64,000 bases of DNA, taken from Cereibacter ovatus. Its GTDB lineage: Bacteria; Pseudomonadota; Alphaproteobacteria; Rhodobacterales; Rhodobacteraceae. Positions 24,818 through 33,727 of the stretch are shown piece by piece (within the stretch, counting starts at the first letter, position 1; every line of letters starts with the position of its first letter). The DNA is taken from assembly GCF_900207575.1 (NCBI RefSeq), contig NZ_OAOQ01000007.1, forward strand, positions 108,611 through 172,610, in the 5' to 3' direction. The translations under genes and the position numbers were made by a program. The notes beneath the pieces are model-generated. The model had not been told where the DNA came from and ran no database searches. It was given only the letters and a program-made list of their open reading frames with translations.

Positions 24818-25807
24818 GTGACCACAGACCTGACCCGCGCCGCGGCGCAGCTTCCGCAACTGGCCCATCCGCGCAATCCGGGGATGGCGCTGGATCTGGA
24901 ATGGGTGGCACAGGCACAGGCCAACGCGCCGGCCATCGCCCGCCGCGCGGCCAGCCTGCCGGCGACGCGCGGGGTCAAGAAGGACCATCAGGCGGCATGG
25001 CTGTGCAAGGCCATCAGCCTGATCGACCTGACCGCCCTTTCCGGCGACGACACCCCGGGCCGCGTCCGGCGCCTCTGCGCCAAGGCCCGCCAGCCGGTGC
25101 GCCCCGACCTGCTGGCCGCGCTGGGAATGGAGGGGCTGACCACCGGCGCCGTCTGCGTCTATCACGAGATGGTGGAAACCGCGGTCAGGGCGCTCGACGG
25201 TTCCGGCATCCCGGTGGCGGCAGTCTCGACCGGCTTTCCCGCGGGGCTGTCGCCCTACCGGCTGCGGCTGGCCGAGATCGGTGAAAGCGTGGCGGCCGGC
25301 GCGTCCGAGATCGACATCGTGATCTCGCGCCGGCATGTGCTGACCGGCGACTGGCAGGCACTTTACGACGAGATGTGCCAGATGCGGCAGGCGGCGGGTT
25401 CCGCCCATGTCAAGGCGATCCTTGCCACGGGCGAGTTGGGATCGCTGCGCAACGTCGCCCGCGCCAGCCTTGTCTGCATGATGGCCGGCGCCGATTTCAT
25501 CAAGACCTCGACCGGGAAAGAGCCGGTGAATGCCACGCTGCCGGTGTCGCTGACCATGATCCGCGCGATCCGCGACTATCAGGACCGGACCGGCTTCCGC
25601 ATCGGATTCAAACCGGCGGGCGGGATCTCGAAGGCAAAAGAGGCGCTGGTCTATCTGGCGATGATGAAAGAGGAACTGGGCCACCCGTGGCTTCAGCCCG
25701 ATCTGTTCCGCTTCGGTGCCTCGTCGCTGCTGGGCGATATCGAACGGCAGCTCGATCACCATGTGACCGGCTGCTACAGCGCCGCCAACCGCCATCCGCT
25801 GGGGTGA
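24818..25807 (+). CDS. deoC: Deoxyribose-phosphate aldolase
   Basis: 329 residues from the GTG at 24818, with GGAG 7 nt upstream. DeoC/LacD-type TIM barrel. The proton-relay aspartate is in EIDIVISR. The Schiff-base lysine is in DFIKTSTGKEPVNAT. A second lysine is in IGFKPAGGI. It cleaves 2-deoxyribose 5-phosphate to glyceraldehyde 3-phosphate and acetaldehyde in deoxynucleoside catabolism. It belongs to the long (~330 aa) DeoC form. The aldehyde dehydrogenase-like gene follows after 4 bp, so acetaldehyde handling by the neighbour is an attractive but uncertain idea. Confidence 0.93.
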   Translation: MTTDLTRAAAQLPQLAHPRNPGMALDLEWVAQAQANAPAIARRAASLPATRGVKKDHQAAWLCKAISLIDLTALSGDDTPGRVRRLCAKARQPVRPDLLAALGMEGLTTGAVCVYHEMVETAVRALDGSGIPVAAVSTGFPAGLSPYRLRLAEIGESVAAGASEIDIVISRRHVLTGDWQALYDEMCQMRQAAGSAHVKAILATGELGSLRNVARASLVCMMAGADFIKTSTGKEPVNATLPVSLTMIRAIRDYQDRTGFRIGFKPAGGISKAKEALVYLAMMKEELGHPWLQPDLFRFGASSLLGDIERQLDHHVTGCYSAANRHPLG

Positions 25808-25811
25808 TGCC

Positions 25812-28130
25812 ATGTCCGTCCGCGACCTGTTTACCGCCATGAGCTATGGCCCCGCCCCCGACAGCCCCGCCGAGGCGCTGGCCTGGATCGAATCCCATGG
25901 CGGCCGCCTCGGGCATTGGATCGACGGCGCCTTCGGCACGCCCGACACCGCCTTTGCCATCGCGAACCCGGCCACGGGGGCGGTGCTGGCCCATGTCGCG
26001 CAAGGCACCGCCGCCGATGTCGACGCGGCGGTGACATCGGCCCGCCACGCCCAGACGGAATGGGCGCAGCGATCGGGCCACGACCGCGCCCGCGTGCTGT
26101 ATGCGCTGGCCCGGCTGGTGCAGAAGCACAGCCGCCTTTTGGCGCTGCTTCAGACGCTTGAGACCGGCAAGCCCCTTCGCGACAGCCACGATGCGGATCT
26201 GCCGCTGGTCGCACGGCATTTCAGCTATCACGCGGGCCTTGCCCAACTGTCCGGGACCGAGTTTCCAGGGCTGGTGCCGCTTGGCGTTTGCGCCGCGGTG
26301 ATCCCGTGGCATGCGCCGCTGCGGATGCTGGCGTGGAAAGTGGCGCCGGCACTGGCGGCCGGCAATGCCGTGGTGCTGAAACCGTCCAGGCAGACCCCGC
26401 TGACCGCGCTGCTGTTTGCCGATCTGTCGCGGCAGGCCGGGCTGCCGCCCGGGGTTCTGAACGTGGTGACGGGCGATGGTGCGACGGGGGCCGCGCTGGT
26501 TGCGCATCCCGGCGTGGCCAAGGTGGCCTTTGCCGGTTCGACCAAGGTCGGCCGACAGATCCGGCAGGCCGTGGCCGGCAGTGGCAAGGCGCTGACGCTG
26601 ATGCTGGGCGGCGCTTCGGTCGTGATCGTGTTCGAGGATGCCGATCTCGATTCGGCTGTCGAGGGGGTGATTGACGGGGTCTTCACCCACCACGGTCAGG
26701 CCGGCGCGCGGCTTCTGGTGCAAGAGGGGCTAGCCGACCGCTTTCACACAAAGCTCCGGCGCCGGATCGAGCGGTTGCGCATCGGCGACCCGCTGGACAA
26801 ATGCACCGACATCGGCGCCCTGCCCGCCCGGCCAGAGTTGGACCGGATCGCGCATCTGGTGGCCGCAACGCCGGGGGCCGAACTGTTCCGCCCCGCCCCG
26901 CCCCTCGCCGACGGCCGCTTCTGCGCGCCGATGCTGATCACCGGCCTTTCGCCCGCTTCGGCGTCGATGCAGGATGAGATCCCCGGCCCCGTGGGTGTCG
27001 CAACCACCTTCCGCACCCCGGCCGAAGCGGTCGAGCTTGCCAACAACAGCCGCCATGGCCTTGCCGCCTCGGTCTGGACCGAGAATGGCAGCCTTGCGCT
27101 GGCTGTGGCGCGCAAGCTGAAAGCCGGCGTGGTCTGGATCAATGCCACCCACCAGTTCGACGCGGCAGCGGGCTTTGGCGGCCTGCGCGACAGCGGCTTT
27201 GGCCGCGACGGCGGGCTGGAAGGGTTCCGCGACTGGCTGAAGCCCGCGAAGGCCGTGCCGCCGCCCGCGCCGCGCCTTGCGCCGATGCCCGCGCCAGAGC
27301 GGCCAAAGGCGCCCGACATCGACCGCACCGCCAAACTGTTCATCGGCGGCAAGCAGGTCAGGCCCGATGGCGGCGGTAGCCGCGCGGTCTGGTCGGCGCA
27401 GGGCCGGCTTCTGGGCCACGCGCCACTGGGCAACCGCAAGGACATCCGCAACGCCGTCGAGGCCGCCCGCGCCGCGACCGGCTGGGCCGCGACCTCGGGC
27501 TACAATCGCGCGCAGGTGCTTTACTACATGGCCGAGAACCTCTCGGCCCGGGCGGAAGAGTTCGCCGCCCGGCTGCGGGATCTGACCGGCACCCCCGGCG
27601 AGGCCGAGGTCGAGGCCGCGATTTGCCGGCTGTTCGACGCCGCCGCATCGGCCGGCAGCGTCGAAGGCCGCGTGAAGCCCGCGCCGTTCGACGGTCTGGT
27701 GATGGCGCTGCCCGGGCCGATGGGGGTGGTGGGCATCCTGTGCCCCGATGCGGCGCCGCTTCTGGGCCTTGTGTCGCTGATGGCGCCGGCGATCGCGATG
27801 GGCAACACCTGTGTTCTGGTCCCGTCAGAGCCGTTCCCGCTGGCCGCGACGGATTTCTGTCAGGTGATCGAAACCTCGGACCTGCCGGCGGGGGTGGTGA
27901 ACCTTGTGACCGGCGCGCATCGGGATCTGGCGCCGACGCTGGCCGGCCATATGGGGGTGGATGCCGTCTGGTGCTTCTCGGGGGCGGATCTGTCGGCGGC
28001 GATCGAGGCGGCATCGGCCGAAAACCTGAAGCGAAGCTGGATCGGCACGGGCTGCGAGGACGCCAGCCCCGCCGAGGTTCTGCGGCAGGCGGTCGAGATC
28101 CGGACCGTGTGGGCGCCGGCGGGGGTCTGA
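25812..28130 (+). CDS. ALDH16-type two-domain aldehyde dehydrogenase homologue lacking catalytic residues
   Basis: 772 residues. A full ALDH domain (about 25-480; VIPWHAPLRMLAWKVAPALAAGNAVVLKPSRQTPL, FAGSTKVGRQI) is followed by a second, partial ALDH domain. The second domain ends in LKRSWIGTGC...VEIRTVWAP, the layout of ALDH16. In domain 1 the general-base Glu of the ELGG motif is Met264 (LMLGG). The nucleophile loop reads HGQAGARLLVQ (H294-R300 onward), three residues shorter than the family's GQVCxAGxR, so the catalytic Cys is gone. Human ALDH16A1 also lacks this Cys, whereas a characterised bacterial ALDH16 is active. It may bind DeoC or act non-catalytically. Confidence 0.85.
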   Translation: MSVRDLFTAMSYGPAPDSPAEALAWIESHGGRLGHWIDGAFGTPDTAFAIANPATGAVLAHVAQGTAADVDAAVTSARHAQTEWAQRSGHDRARVLYALARLVQKHSRLLALLQTLETGKPLRDSHDADLPLVARHFSYHAGLAQLSGTEFPGLVPLGVCAAVIPWHAPLRMLAWKVAPALAAGNAVVLKPSRQTPLTALLFADLSRQAGLPPGVLNVVTGDGATGAALVAHPGVAKVAFAGSTKVGRQIRQAVAGSGKALTLMLGGASVVIVFEDADLDSAVEGVIDGVFTHHGQAGARLLVQEGLADRFHTKLRRRIERLRIGDPLDKCTDIGALPARPELDRIAHLVAATPGAELFRPAPPLADGRFCAPMLITGLSPASASMQDEIPGPVGVATTFRTPAEAVELANNSRHGLAASVWTENGSLALAVARKLKAGVVWINATHQFDAAAGFGGLRDSGFGRDGGLEGFRDWLKPAKAVPPPAPRLAPMPAPERPKAPDIDRTAKLFIGGKQVRPDGGGSRAVWSAQGRLLGHAPLGNRKDIRNAVEAARAATGWAATSGYNRAQVLYYMAENLSARAEEFAARLRDLTGTPGEAEVEAAICRLFDAAASAGSVEGRVKPAPFDGLVMALPGPMGVVGILCPDAAPLLGLVSLMAPAIAMGNTCVLVPSEPFPLAATDFCQVIETSDLPAGVVNLVTGAHRDLAPTLAGHMGVDAVWCFSGADLSAAIEAASAENLKRSWIGTGCEDASPAEVLRQAVEIRTVWAPAGV

Positions 28131-28176
28131 CTAAAGGGCATGACAGGGGGGCAGCCCCACCGAGGCCACGGTTGCC

Positions 28177-28265
28177 CGGGGGCTCTGCCCCAGGCCCGCC
28201 GCGGTGGAACGGGCGTTCTTCGCTGACGCTCATCACCCCGCCCGGGATATCCGGGCCAGAATGAA
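28177..28265 (+). repeat. Degenerate copy of the GC-hairpin + GGATAT intergenic repeat
   Basis: A GGGGC-TCT-GCCCC hairpin (about 28179-28191) is followed downstream by GGGATATCCGGGCCAGAATG (28244-28263) and AA. The latter shares GGATAT and GCCAGAATGAA with exact copies near 39826 and 48126 but has CCGG instead of TTTT in the middle. It occupies the 185-bp convergent gap between the ALDH16 and yqgE genes. Confidence 0.5.
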
Positions 28266-28315
28266 ATGGCAGCCGTGCCCATGCCGTCACCCTTTTCCGG
28301 GGTCGGAATGAAAGC

Positions 28316-28870
28316 TCAGGCGTGCCCGGCGGCCGAGGACAGGCTGAGCGGATCGATCCCCATATGGCGCAGCATGCTGGTCCATTTGCCCTGATCGTCG
28401 TCCGAGAACACCAGATCGGCCGGCGCCTCGGCGGTCAGCCAGTCGTTGCGTTGCAGTTCGGATTCAAGCTGGCCGGGGCCCCAGCCCGAATAGCCCAGCG
28501 CCATCAGCGCCGAGCTTGGCCCCTGCCCGCGGGCGAGAGCTTCCAGGATGTCGACGGTGGCCGTCATGCCGAAGCGGCCCGAAACCAGCATGGTGGCGCC
28601 CACGCTCATGTAATCGGGCGAGTGCAGGACGAATCCCCGGCCCCGCTCCATCGGGCCGCCAAGATGCAGGCGGATGTCGCGGCCGTTCGGAGAGCGCGGA
28701 ATCTTCAGCTGGTCCAGCATGCCGGCAAAGCTGAGGTCGCTGACAGGTTTGTTGATGACAAGACCCATCGCGCCTTCCGGCGAATGGGCGCAGATCAGCA
28801 CAAGGCTGCGCTCGAACCGCGGGTCGGCCATGCCCGGCATTGCGATGAGAAGGCTTCCAGAGAGATCCAT
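28316..28870 (-). CDS. yqgE: YqgE/AlgH family protein (UPF0301)
   Basis: 184 residues from the ATG at 28870, which is 7 nt after AGGGA; a Met two codons upstream (28876) is too close to it. Contains the UPF0301 blocks LSGSLLIAMPGMADPRFERSLVLICAHSPEGAMGLVINKP, LHLGGPMERGRGFVLH and GYSGWGPGQLESELQRNDWL. Cytosolic protein of ill-defined function, linked genetically to alginate regulation in pseudomonads. Full length. Confidence 0.94.
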   Translation of the reverse strand: MDLSGSLLIAMPGMADPRFERSLVLICAHSPEGAMGLVINKPVSDLSFAGMLDQLKIPRSPNGRDIRLHLGGPMERGRGFVLHSPDYMSVGATMLVSGRFGMTATVDILEALARGQGPSSALMALGYSGWGPGQLESELQRNDWLTAEAPADLVFSDDDQGKWTSMLRHMGIDPLSLSSAAGHA

Positions 28871-29008
28871 GCGCATGTCCCTTTGGTCAAGTATGGGGTG
28901 CCGGCGGGTTTGGCTCAAGGGGGATCAGTGACCACACCCGCGCAAGCGATGGCGGGGTTCGCCGGATTGTGACTTTTCAAAGCGGCCCGCTTCGATAAGG
29001 GTGCCGCC

Positions 29009-29809
29009 ATGCCGATCCGTCTTGCCCTTGCAGTTTGCCTTTGTCTGGCCGGTTCGCCGGTGGTTGCGACCACGCAGGACGATATCCTGCGGGCCGAGAT
29101 TCTGCCCGGCTGGCGCGATGCCCGCGGCACGCATATGGCGGGGCTGCGGCTGCGGCTGGCGTCCGGCTGGAAAACCTACTGGCGCAGCCCCGGCGATGCC
29201 GGCATCCCGCCCGAATTCGACTGGAGCGGGTCTGACAATGTCGCTTCGGTGCGGCTGCACTGGCCGGCGCCGCATGTGTTCACGCTGAACGGGATGCAGA
29301 CTATCGGCTATCGCGGCGATCTGGTGCTGCCGTTCGAGGTCGAGGCCCGCGACCCCTCGCGTCCGATCCGGCTGCGCGCGGCGGTGGAACTGGGCGTGTG
29401 TCGCGACATCTGCGTGCCGGCGGCGCTGGATCTGGCGGCCGATCTGCCGGCAGGCGGCGTGCCGGACGGGGCGATCAAGGCCGCGCTGAAGGCGCGCCCC
29501 GCCACCGGACCCGAAGCCGGGCTGGGCCGGATCGCCTGCCGGGTCGAACCGATCCCGGACGGGCTGCGGCTGACCGCCGAGATGGACCTGCCCGCAAGCG
29601 GCACACAAGAGGTGGTGGTGATGGAGCCCGGCCAACCCTCGGTCTGGGTGTCAGAGCCGGTCACCTCGCGCGCAGGCGGGCGGTTGACCGCCACCAGCGA
29701 GATGGTCGGGCCGACGGGCACGCCCTTCGCGCTGGATCGGTCGGCCATGACGCTGACCGTTCTGGGGGATCGTGGCGCGGTCGAGATCCGGGGCTGCCCG
29801 GCCCCCTGA
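29009..29809 (+). CDS. Secreted DsbD N-terminal-domain-like protein
   Basis: 266 residues with a Sec signal peptide cleaved after about VVA (residues 1-20). The mature protein resembles the periplasmic alpha domain of DsbD/ScsB: GWKTYWRSPGDAGIPPEFDW, TIGYRGDLVLPFEV and the redox-like pair in LGVCRDICVPA (CxxxC). The membrane and thioredoxin domains of DsbD are absent, so it is a stand-alone domain. It could accept electrons from a separate CcdA-type protein for copper tolerance or disulfide reduction; partner unknown. AAGGGTG precedes the start. Confidence 0.8.
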   Translation: MPIRLALAVCLCLAGSPVVATTQDDILRAEILPGWRDARGTHMAGLRLRLASGWKTYWRSPGDAGIPPEFDWSGSDNVASVRLHWPAPHVFTLNGMQTIGYRGDLVLPFEVEARDPSRPIRLRAAVELGVCRDICVPAALDLAADLPAGGVPDGAIKAALKARPATGPEAGLGRIACRVEPIPDGLRLTAEMDLPASGTQEVVVMEPGQPSVWVSEPVTSRAGGRLTATSEMVGPTGTPFALDRSAMTLTVLGDRGAVEIRGCPAP

Positions 29810-29840
29810 GGCGCAACCGCCGCGGCTGCGGCCGCGGACG

Positions 29841-29859
29841 CGGGGGCTCGATGCCCCCG
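29841..29859. repeat. CGGGGGC-N5-GCCCCCG hairpin
   Basis: A perfect 7-bp stem (CGGGGGC/GCCCCCG) with loop TCGAT in a convergent intergenic gap. The same stem with a 5-nt loop occurs at 39787-39805 and 48157-48175, there followed by a GGATATTTTT tail that is missing here. It probably also serves as a terminator between the DsbD-like and UDG genes. Confidence 0.5.
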
Positions 29860-29954
29860 GGGACGCGCCCCCCGGCTGGGCCGGGGAAAGGCAAGCCGCC
29901 GGTGGCAGGACATCAGCCCGGCCCTTACCGCAGTTTTCACGCAAGCCCACCCGG

Positions 29955-30731
29955 TCAGCGCGACAGCCGCGCCTTCAGCGCCAACAGATCGGCCCAGGCC
30001 TCGCGCTTCTGTTCGGGCTGGCGCAGCAGATAGGCCGGGTGGCACATCGGCAGCACCGGGCGGCCCCAGGCTTCGGCCCAGTGCCCGCGCAGCCGGGTGA
30101 TCCCCCCCCGCCCCAGCACCGCCAAACAGGCGGTATTGCCCATCAGCACGATCACATCGGGCGCCACAAGCTCGACATGGCGTTCCAGAAACGGCCGCAT
30201 CATCGCCACCTCATCCGCCGAAGGCTCGCGGTTCTGCGGCGGCCGCCACGGCATCACGTTGGTGATATAGATCGCGGATTCGGCATCGGGGCTGCTGCGC
30301 GATATCCCGATGGCTGCGAACATCCGGTCCAGCAGTTGCCCCGCGCGGCCGACGAAGGGGCGGCCGGCGGCGTCCTCATCCCGGCCCGGCGCCTCGCCGA
30401 TCAGCATCAGCCGCGCCCGGGGGTTGCCGTCGCAGAACACCGTGGTCCGCGCGCCGCGCTTCAACTCGCAATGGGGATAGGCGGCGACCGCCTCGCGCAG
30501 GGCATCCAGCGTGCCGGCGGCGGCGGCGGCCCGATGCGCCTCGTCCACCGGATCAGGCGTTGCCACCGGGGCCGGATCGGGCAGCGCCATGGCCGCGGCA
30601 GGCCGCGGCACGCCCGCCGCATCGGGCTGGTCGTAGCGGTTCACCGGCCGATTGCCGATCGCCTCGGTCACGCCAAGTTCGACCTGCCATTCCAGCGCCG
30701 CCAGTGCCTGATGCCAGTCCAGCCCGTCCAT
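29955..30731 (-). CDS. Family 4-like uracil-DNA glycosylase lacking most Fe-S cysteines
   Basis: 258 residues from the ATG at 30731; a Met three codons upstream (30740) is equally possible. The catalytic blocks are clear: LMLIGEAPGRDEDAAGRPFVGRAGQLLD, YITNVMPWRPPQNREPSADE, VIVLMGNTACLAVL and CHPAYLLRQPEQKREAW. In typical family 4 enzymes four cysteines hold a 4Fe-4S cluster. Here only one equivalent remains (PHCELK); the others correspond to Tyr, Trp (NVMPWRPP) and Met. Base-excision repair of uracil is the expected role. An N-terminal extension of about 90 residues is proline/alanine-rich. Divergent from pyrB. Confidence 0.82.
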   Translation of the reverse strand: MDGLDWHQALAALEWQVELGVTEAIGNRPVNRYDQPDAAGVPRPAAAMALPDPAPVATPDPVDEAHRAAAAAGTLDALREAVAAYPHCELKRGARTTVFCDGNPRARLMLIGEAPGRDEDAAGRPFVGRAGQLLDRMFAAIGISRSSPDAESAIYITNVMPWRPPQNREPSADEVAMMRPFLERHVELVAPDVIVLMGNTACLAVLGRGGITRLRGHWAEAWGRPVLPMCHPAYLLRQPEQKREAWADLLALKARLSR

Positions 30732-30846
30732 GCCCCCCATCCCCGACTCAGGCAGAGACCCTAGGCCGCGGCCCCCGCGCCGGCAACCGCCTTGCCCCGC
30801 TGCACGCCTCTTTCTATAAGGCGCGCAGCCCTCGACGGAGACGCCC

Positions 30847-31809
30847 ATGACCTTTCGCGCCCGCCACCTTCTTGGTATCGAGCATCTGGCACCCGACGAG
30901 ATCCGATCCGTCCTTGATCTGGCCGACAGCTATGTGGACCTGAACCGCCGCACGATGAAACAATCGGATGCGCTGGCGGGGATGACCCAGATCAACATGT
31001 TCTTCGAGAACTCGACCCGCACGCAATCCAGCTTCGAACTGGCCGGAAAGCGGCTGGGCGCGGATGTGATGAACATGTCGGTGGCGCAAAGCTCGGTCAA
31101 GAAGGGCGAGACGCTGATCGATACCGCGATGACGCTGAACGCGATGCAGCCCGACCTGCTGGTGGTACGGCATCCGTCCTCGGGGGCGGTCAACCTGCTG
31201 GCGTCCAAGGTGAATTGCGCCGTGCTGAACGCGGGCGACGGCCGGCACGAACATCCCACGCAGGCGTTGCTGGATGCGCTGACGATCCGCCGCGCCAAGG
31301 GCCGCATCCAGCGCCTGACGGTCGCGATCTGCGGCGACATCGCCCATAGCCGGGTGGCGCGGTCGAACCTGATCCTGCTGGGCAAGATGGAAAACCGGGT
31401 GCGGCTGATCGCGCCGCCGACCCTGATGCCGCCCGGCGTGGCCGAGTTCGGCTGCGAGCTTTTCGACGACATGCGCAAGGGGCTGGAAGGCGCCGATGTG
31501 GTGATGATGCTGCGGCTTCAGAAGGAACGGATGGACGGCGCCTTCATCCCGTCGGAACGCGAATACTACCACCGCTACGGGCTGGACGCCGAAAAGCTGG
31601 CGGTGGCAAGGGACGATGCGATCGTGATGCACCCCGGCCCGATGAACCGCGGGGTCGAGATCGACGGCACGCTGGCCGATGACATCAACAGATCGGTGAT
31701 CCAGCATCAGGTCGAGATGGGGGTGGCCGTCCGCATGGCCTGTATGGATCTTCTGGCGCGGAACCTGCGCGCCGAACGCGGCCGTGCCGCGCTGGGGGTG
31801 ATGGCATGA
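30847..31809 (+). CDS. pyrB: Aspartate carbamoyltransferase catalytic subunit
   Basis: 320 residues. It condenses carbamoyl phosphate and aspartate in pyrimidine synthesis. The carbamoyl-phosphate motif [45 protein letters not shown] and the C-terminal [12 protein letters not shown] are intact. GGAG precedes the start and the stop overlaps the pyrC-like gene (ATGA). No pyrI is present, so as in Pseudomonas-type enzymes the assembly probably depends on the PyrC-like partner. Confidence 0.96.
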   Translation: MTFRARHLLGIEHLAPDEIRSVLDLADSYVDLNRRTMKQSDALAGMTQINMFFENSTRTQSSFELAGKRLGADVMNMSVAQSSVKKGETLIDTAMTLNAMQPDLLVVRHPSSGAVNLLASKVNCAVLNAGDGRHEHPTQALLDALTIRRAKGRIQRLTVAICGDIAHSRVARSNLILLGKMENRVRLIAPPTLMPPGVAEFGCELFDDMRKGLEGADVVMMLRLQKERMDGAFIPSEREYYHRYGLDAEKLAVARDDAIVMHPGPMNRGVEIDGTLADDINRSVIQHQVEMGVAVRMACMDLLARNLRAERGRAALGVMA

Positions 31810-33083
31810 GCCTGCTGCTTCAGAACGCCCGGCTGATCGACCCCGAAGCCGGAACCGAAACCGAAGGCGATCTGCTGATCGAAAACGGCGTGATCGCGGC
31901 CATTGGCGCGCTGGAGGCCCCCGAGGGGGTGACAGTGATCGACTGTCAGGGCAAATGGCTGGCGCCGGGCATCGTCGATATCGGCGTGAAAGTGGGCGAG
32001 CCGGGCGAGCGTCACCGCGAAAGCTTTCGCTCGGCCGGTCTGGCCGCCGCGGCCGGGGGCGTCACCACCATCGTCGCCCGCCCCGACACACTGCCGGCCA
32101 TCGACACGCCCGAGGTTCTGGAATTCGTCACCCGCCGCGCGGCCGAGGCGTCGCCCGTCCGCATCCGCCACATGGCCGCACTGACCCGCGGCCGCGAAGG
32201 CCGCGAGATGGTCGAGGTGGGCTTTCTGCTGGATGCCGGCGCCGTGGCCTTCACCGATTGCGATCATGTGATCGAAACGACCAAGGTCGCCGCGCGCTGC
32301 ATGACCTATGCCCGCAGTCTTGGCGCGCTGGTGATCGGCCATCCGCAGGAACCGGGCCTGTCGGCCGGCGCCGCCGCCACCAACGGCAAGTTCGCCAGCC
32401 TGCGCGGTATCCCCGCCGTGCACCCGATGGCCGAACGCATGGGGCTGGACCGCGATCTGGCCTTGGTCGAGATGTCGGGCGTGCGCTACCACGCCGACCA
32501 GATCACCACCGCCCGCAGCCTGCCCGCGCTGGAGCGCGCCAAGGCCGCGGGGCTGGATGTGACGGCGGGGGTGGGCATCCACCATCTGACGCTGAACGAA
32601 TTTGACGTCGGCGACTACCGCACCTTCTTCAAGCTGAAGCCGCCGCTGCGGTCGGAAGACGACCGGCTGGCCATGGTCGAGGCGGTGGGCGCGGGCCTGA
32701 TCGACATCATCTCGTCCATGCACACGCCGCAGGACGAGGAATCGAAGCGCCTGCCGTTCGAGGAAGCCGCATGGGGCGCGGTGGGGCTGGAGACGCTGCT
32801 GCCGGCCGCGATGCGCCTGTATCATGCCGGCCTTCTGACCCTGCCGCAGCTGTTCCGCGCCATGGCGCTGAACCCTGCAAAGCGGCTGGGCCTGCCGCAG
32901 GGCCGGCTGGCCGAAGGCGCACCGGCGGATCTGGTGCTGTTTGACGCCGATGCGCCCTTTGTGCTGGATCGCTTCACGCTGCGGTCGAAATCGAAGAATA
33001 CCCCCTTTGACGGCCAGCGGATGGAGGGCCGGGTTCTGGCCACCTTTGTCGGCGGCAAACAGGTTTACGCGGTAGGAGAGTAA
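31806..33083 (+). CDS. pyrX: Dihydroorotase-like protein, probably non-catalytic PyrC' (PyrX) partner of PyrB
   Basis: 425 residues, full dihydroorotase/amidohydrolase fold. The metal motif that should read DxHxHxREPG is [10 protein letters not shown], so both histidines are replaced (Gly, Lys). The substrate motif reads RPDT instead of MPNT. The catalytic-Asp region that should read DHAPH is [12 protein letters not shown]. Such inactive dihydroorotase-like proteins are known beside pyrB in pseudomonads (PyrC'), where they are needed for ATCase assembly, with a true PyrC encoded elsewhere. Databases usually label it pyrC. It overlaps pyrB and is 1 bp from plsY. Confidence 0.8.
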   Translation: MSLLLQNARLIDPEAGTETEGDLLIENGVIAAIGALEAPEGVTVIDCQGKWLAPGIVDIGVKVGEPGERHRESFRSAGLAAAAGGVTTIVARPDTLPAIDTPEVLEFVTRRAAEASPVRIRHMAALTRGREGREMVEVGFLLDAGAVAFTDCDHVIETTKVAARCMTYARSLGALVIGHPQEPGLSAGAAATNGKFASLRGIPAVHPMAERMGLDRDLALVEMSGVRYHADQITTARSLPALERAKAAGLDVTAGVGIHHLTLNEFDVGDYRTFFKLKPPLRSEDDRLAMVEAVGAGLIDIISSMHTPQDEESKRLPFEEAAWGAVGLETLLPAAMRLYHAGLLTLPQLFRAMALNPAKRLGLPQGRLAEGAPADLVLFDADAPFVLDRFTLRSKSKNTPFDGQRMEGRVLATFVGGKQVYAVGE

Positions 33084-33084
33084 G

Positions 33085-33702
33085 ATGCCGATGATCGAAA
33101 GCGGCCTTCTGGCGCTGATCCTGACGGGGGCGCTTGGCTATCTGCTGGGCTCGATCCCGTTCGGCATCGTCATCACCCGGGCGTTCGGCCTTGGCGACCT
33201 GCGCCAGATCGGATCGGGCAACATCGGCGCGACGAACGTGCTGCGCACCGGCAACAAGCCGGCGGCGCTGGCGACGCTGCTGCTTGATTCGGGCAAGGGT
33301 GCCATCGCGGTGCTGATCGCCCGCTTCACCGTGGGCGAGGATGCGGCGCAACTGGCGGCGCTGACCTCGTTTCTGGGCCATCTGTTTCCGGTCTGGCTGG
33401 GGTTCAAGGGCGGCAAGGGGGTCGCGACCTTCCTTGGCACGCTGCTGGCGCTGGCATGGCCGGTGGGGATCGCCTGCTGCCTGACATGGCTTGCGACCGC
33501 CGCGGTCAGCCGGATCTCGTCGCTGTCGGCGCTGGTGGCCGCGGCAAGTGCCGTGCTGTGGATGGTGGTGTTGGGTCAGGGGCAGATGGCGCTGCTGGGC
33601 GGGTTGCTGACGCTGGCAATCTTCTATCGCCACAGCGCCAACATTCAGCGCATCGTGGCCGGCACCGAACCGAAGATCGGCGCCGGCAAGGCGAAATCCT
33701 GA
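33085..33702 (+). CDS. plsY: Glycerol-3-phosphate acyltransferase PlsY
   Basis: 205 residues, five membrane helices. The three PlsY signature loops are present: [52 protein letters not shown] and [17 protein letters not shown]. It transfers acyl groups from acyl-phosphate to glycerol 3-phosphate at the inner membrane, the first step of phospholipid synthesis. The ATG follows GGAG and starts 1 bp after the pyrC-like stop. Confidence 0.96.
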   Translation: MPMIESGLLALILTGALGYLLGSIPFGIVITRAFGLGDLRQIGSGNIGATNVLRTGNKPAALATLLLDSGKGAIAVLIARFTVGEDAAQLAALTSFLGHLFPVWLGFKGGKGVATFLGTLLALAWPVGIACCLTWLATAAVSRISSLSALVAAASAVLWMVVLGQGQMALLGGLLTLAIFYRHSANIQRIVAGTEPKIGAGKAKS

Positions 33703-33727
33703 TCCGGGAACGGGTTGACGCGCCGGA

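Noticed and set aside
23768..25840. 690-residue minus-strand open frame
   Set aside because: Antisense to nhaD and deoC, whose motifs are unmistakable; composition is that of a shadow frame.
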